From the NCBI GenBank assembly GCA_963729195.1, contig CAVSNF010000027.1, forward strand, positions 113,774 through 177,773: a stretch of 64,000 bases of DNA. The letters run 5' to 3'. The stretch is from CAVPTL01 sp963729195. Lineage in GTDB: Bacteria > Actinomycetota > Thermoleophilia > Gaiellales > JAICJC01. Of the stretch, positions 63,344 through 64,000 are shown piece after piece. Positions within the stretch are counted from its first letter, which is position 1. Every line of letters begins with the position of its first letter. The notes under the pieces were generated by a model. That model had not been told where the DNA came from. It was given only the letters and a program-made list of their open reading frames with translations, and searched no databases. Position numbers and translations under genes: made by a program.

Positions 63344-64000
63344 TCAGCAGGCGGCTCCAACCGGTTGGGGTTCGACCACGATGATGAGGCCGAATCGCGC
63401 CGCGCTTCCGTCTGCGAACGCGGCGGGTTGGGCCGGCATTTGCACTGCGGGCAGAGTCGGGCCGGTGTACAGCACCGGCTGGTAGCCGGACACCTCCTCG
63501 TCGAGGCCGTAACCGCCGGCGGCGAGATCGTCCAACGTGAACAGGTTCCCATTGATGGCGGTGGGAAGCTGGCTACCAGCCGCAGTGACCAGGTTGGCGG
63601 TGCCACCGGTGAGTGCCGCCAACGTGCAGTTGTCGAGGATCTGGCCGCTGATCGCCGGAAGCTGTATCGGACCTGGGTCTTTCGCGCCCGGTCGGCACCC
63701 GGCGAGTGGCGCGAGGCCGATGGCGATCTGCGAACCATCAGCGAAGCCACCGGCGAGAGGGGATCCTTGAGCGGCCGGGATCTGCACAGCCGGTAACGTC
63801 ATCGTCGAGTAGCCGCCGCCGCTGACCGTGAGGACATATGTCCCGGCGGCGAGGCTGCCGATGCCAAACTGGCTGTGGCTTACCGGCAGCTGAATCGGTC
63901 CCGGATTGACTGAAGAATCGACCGTCACTTGAGGTTGGTGAATCGGGGCGCCGGTGCAGGTGTCGGTTACGACCCCGGCGAGCGTGAACGTCCCAGTCCT
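63344..64000 (-). CDS. Secreted protein with carboxypeptidase-regulatory/Ig-like repeats, C-terminal part
   Basis: The frame is open to the window edge, so the start is outside. At least two repeats are visible, each with GxVxDxCTGAP or ISGQILDNCTLAALTGG at the beginning, an interior GPIQLP, and TYVLTVSGGGYST or GYGLDEEVSGYQP near the end, each followed by LPAVQIP/LPAVQMP and AFADGS. The repeat resembles bacterial carboxypeptidase-regulatory-like (SpaA/CnaB-type) domains used in surface or extracellular proteins. It ends PQPVGAAC with a C-terminal cysteine. The function is unknown. Confidence 0.65.
   Translation of the reverse strand, partial: RTGTFTLAGVVTDTCTGAPIHQPQVTVDSSVNPGPIQLPVSHSQFGIGSLAAGTYVLTVSGGGYSTMTLPAVQIPAAQGSPLAGGFADGSQIAIGLAPLAGCRPGAKDPGPIQLPAISGQILDNCTLAALTGGTANLVTAAGSQLPTAINGNLFTLDDLAAGGYGLDEEVSGYQPVLYTGPTLPAVQMPAQPAAFADGSAARFGLIIVVEPQPVGAAC

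Overview
The window is GC-rich, tightly packed actinobacterial-type DNA with about 60 genes, frequent GTG starts, 1-4 nt start/stop overlaps and several apparently leaderless promoters. The gene mix (degenerate sensor-like membrane proteins, HD-GYP proteins, F420-type nitroreductase-like protein, P450 with small ferredoxin, many small-molecule catabolic operons) suggests a soil Actinobacteriota, perhaps Thermoleophilia/Solirubrobacterales. That placement is inference: there is no rRNA gene, no complete tRNA and no housekeeping marker. No prophage, insertion sequence or CRISPR array was seen.

Layout. 1-5.7 kb: end of an amidohydrolase, an enolase-superfamily enzyme, a divergent IclR regulator, an APC permease and a class III aminotransferase, with two matching operator-like sites in the divergent region. 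5.68-5.90 kb: a non-coding element made of two related perfect palindromes around a multi-stem core. 5.9-11.5 kb: secreted GH114-like hydrolase, HtrA protease, DrrAB-like ABC exporter and two decayed genes. 11.5-25.4 kb: an apparent peptide and amino-acid uptake/catabolism regulon (oligopeptide ABC transporter, two peptidase/amidohydrolase-type enzymes, isoaspartyl peptidase, aspartate dehydrogenase, threonine-synthase-like enzyme, class V aminotransferase, aldehyde dehydrogenase, GntR/FCD regulator) tied together by a nearly identical palindromic operator at two promoters 11 kb apart. 25.6-36.4 kb: a candidate amine-catabolic island with a glutamine-synthetase-like gamma-glutamyl ligase, alpha/beta hydrolase, PuuD-like hydrolase, GAF/PucR-type regulator, P450, ferredoxin, zinc alcohol dehydrogenase, APC permease and metallophosphoesterase. 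36.4-41.3 kb: a secreted protein, K+ channel, LtrA and an ArsR/AHSA1 pair. 41.4-45.1 kb: DUF2182, DUF899 and a type III glutamine synthetase. 45.3-57.3 kb: two paralogous sensor-like membrane proteins, a tandem degenerate HD-GYP/LuxR regulator, cupin, reductase-fold, VOC and methyltransferase genes, and a TetR-controlled operon (alpha/beta hydrolase, amidohydrolase 2, Rieske ferredoxin). 57.4-60.9 kb: a PadR-ABC-FtsX operon bracketed by two tRNA-3'-end-like direct repeats. 61-64 kb: a PAS-GGDEF-HD-GYP protein and the end of a secreted repeat protein.

Quality caveat. About 20 conserved genes are broken by single-base reading-frame changes (roughly 30 in 64 kb, densest at 13-20 kb and 43-44 kb, none seen at 45-57 kb). 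The conserved sequence resumes exactly in another frame each time, so uncorrected long-read indels are the simplest explanation. I annotated those loci as one gene spanning the frames and noted the approximate break points. Apparent fusions or split genes should not be trusted without reads.

How the genes may work together. The strongest system-level proposals are the GntR-controlled peptide/isoaspartyl regulon and the gamma-glutamyl plus P450 amine pathway. Both are inferences from gene content, spacing and promoter sites; their substrates cannot be read from sequence.
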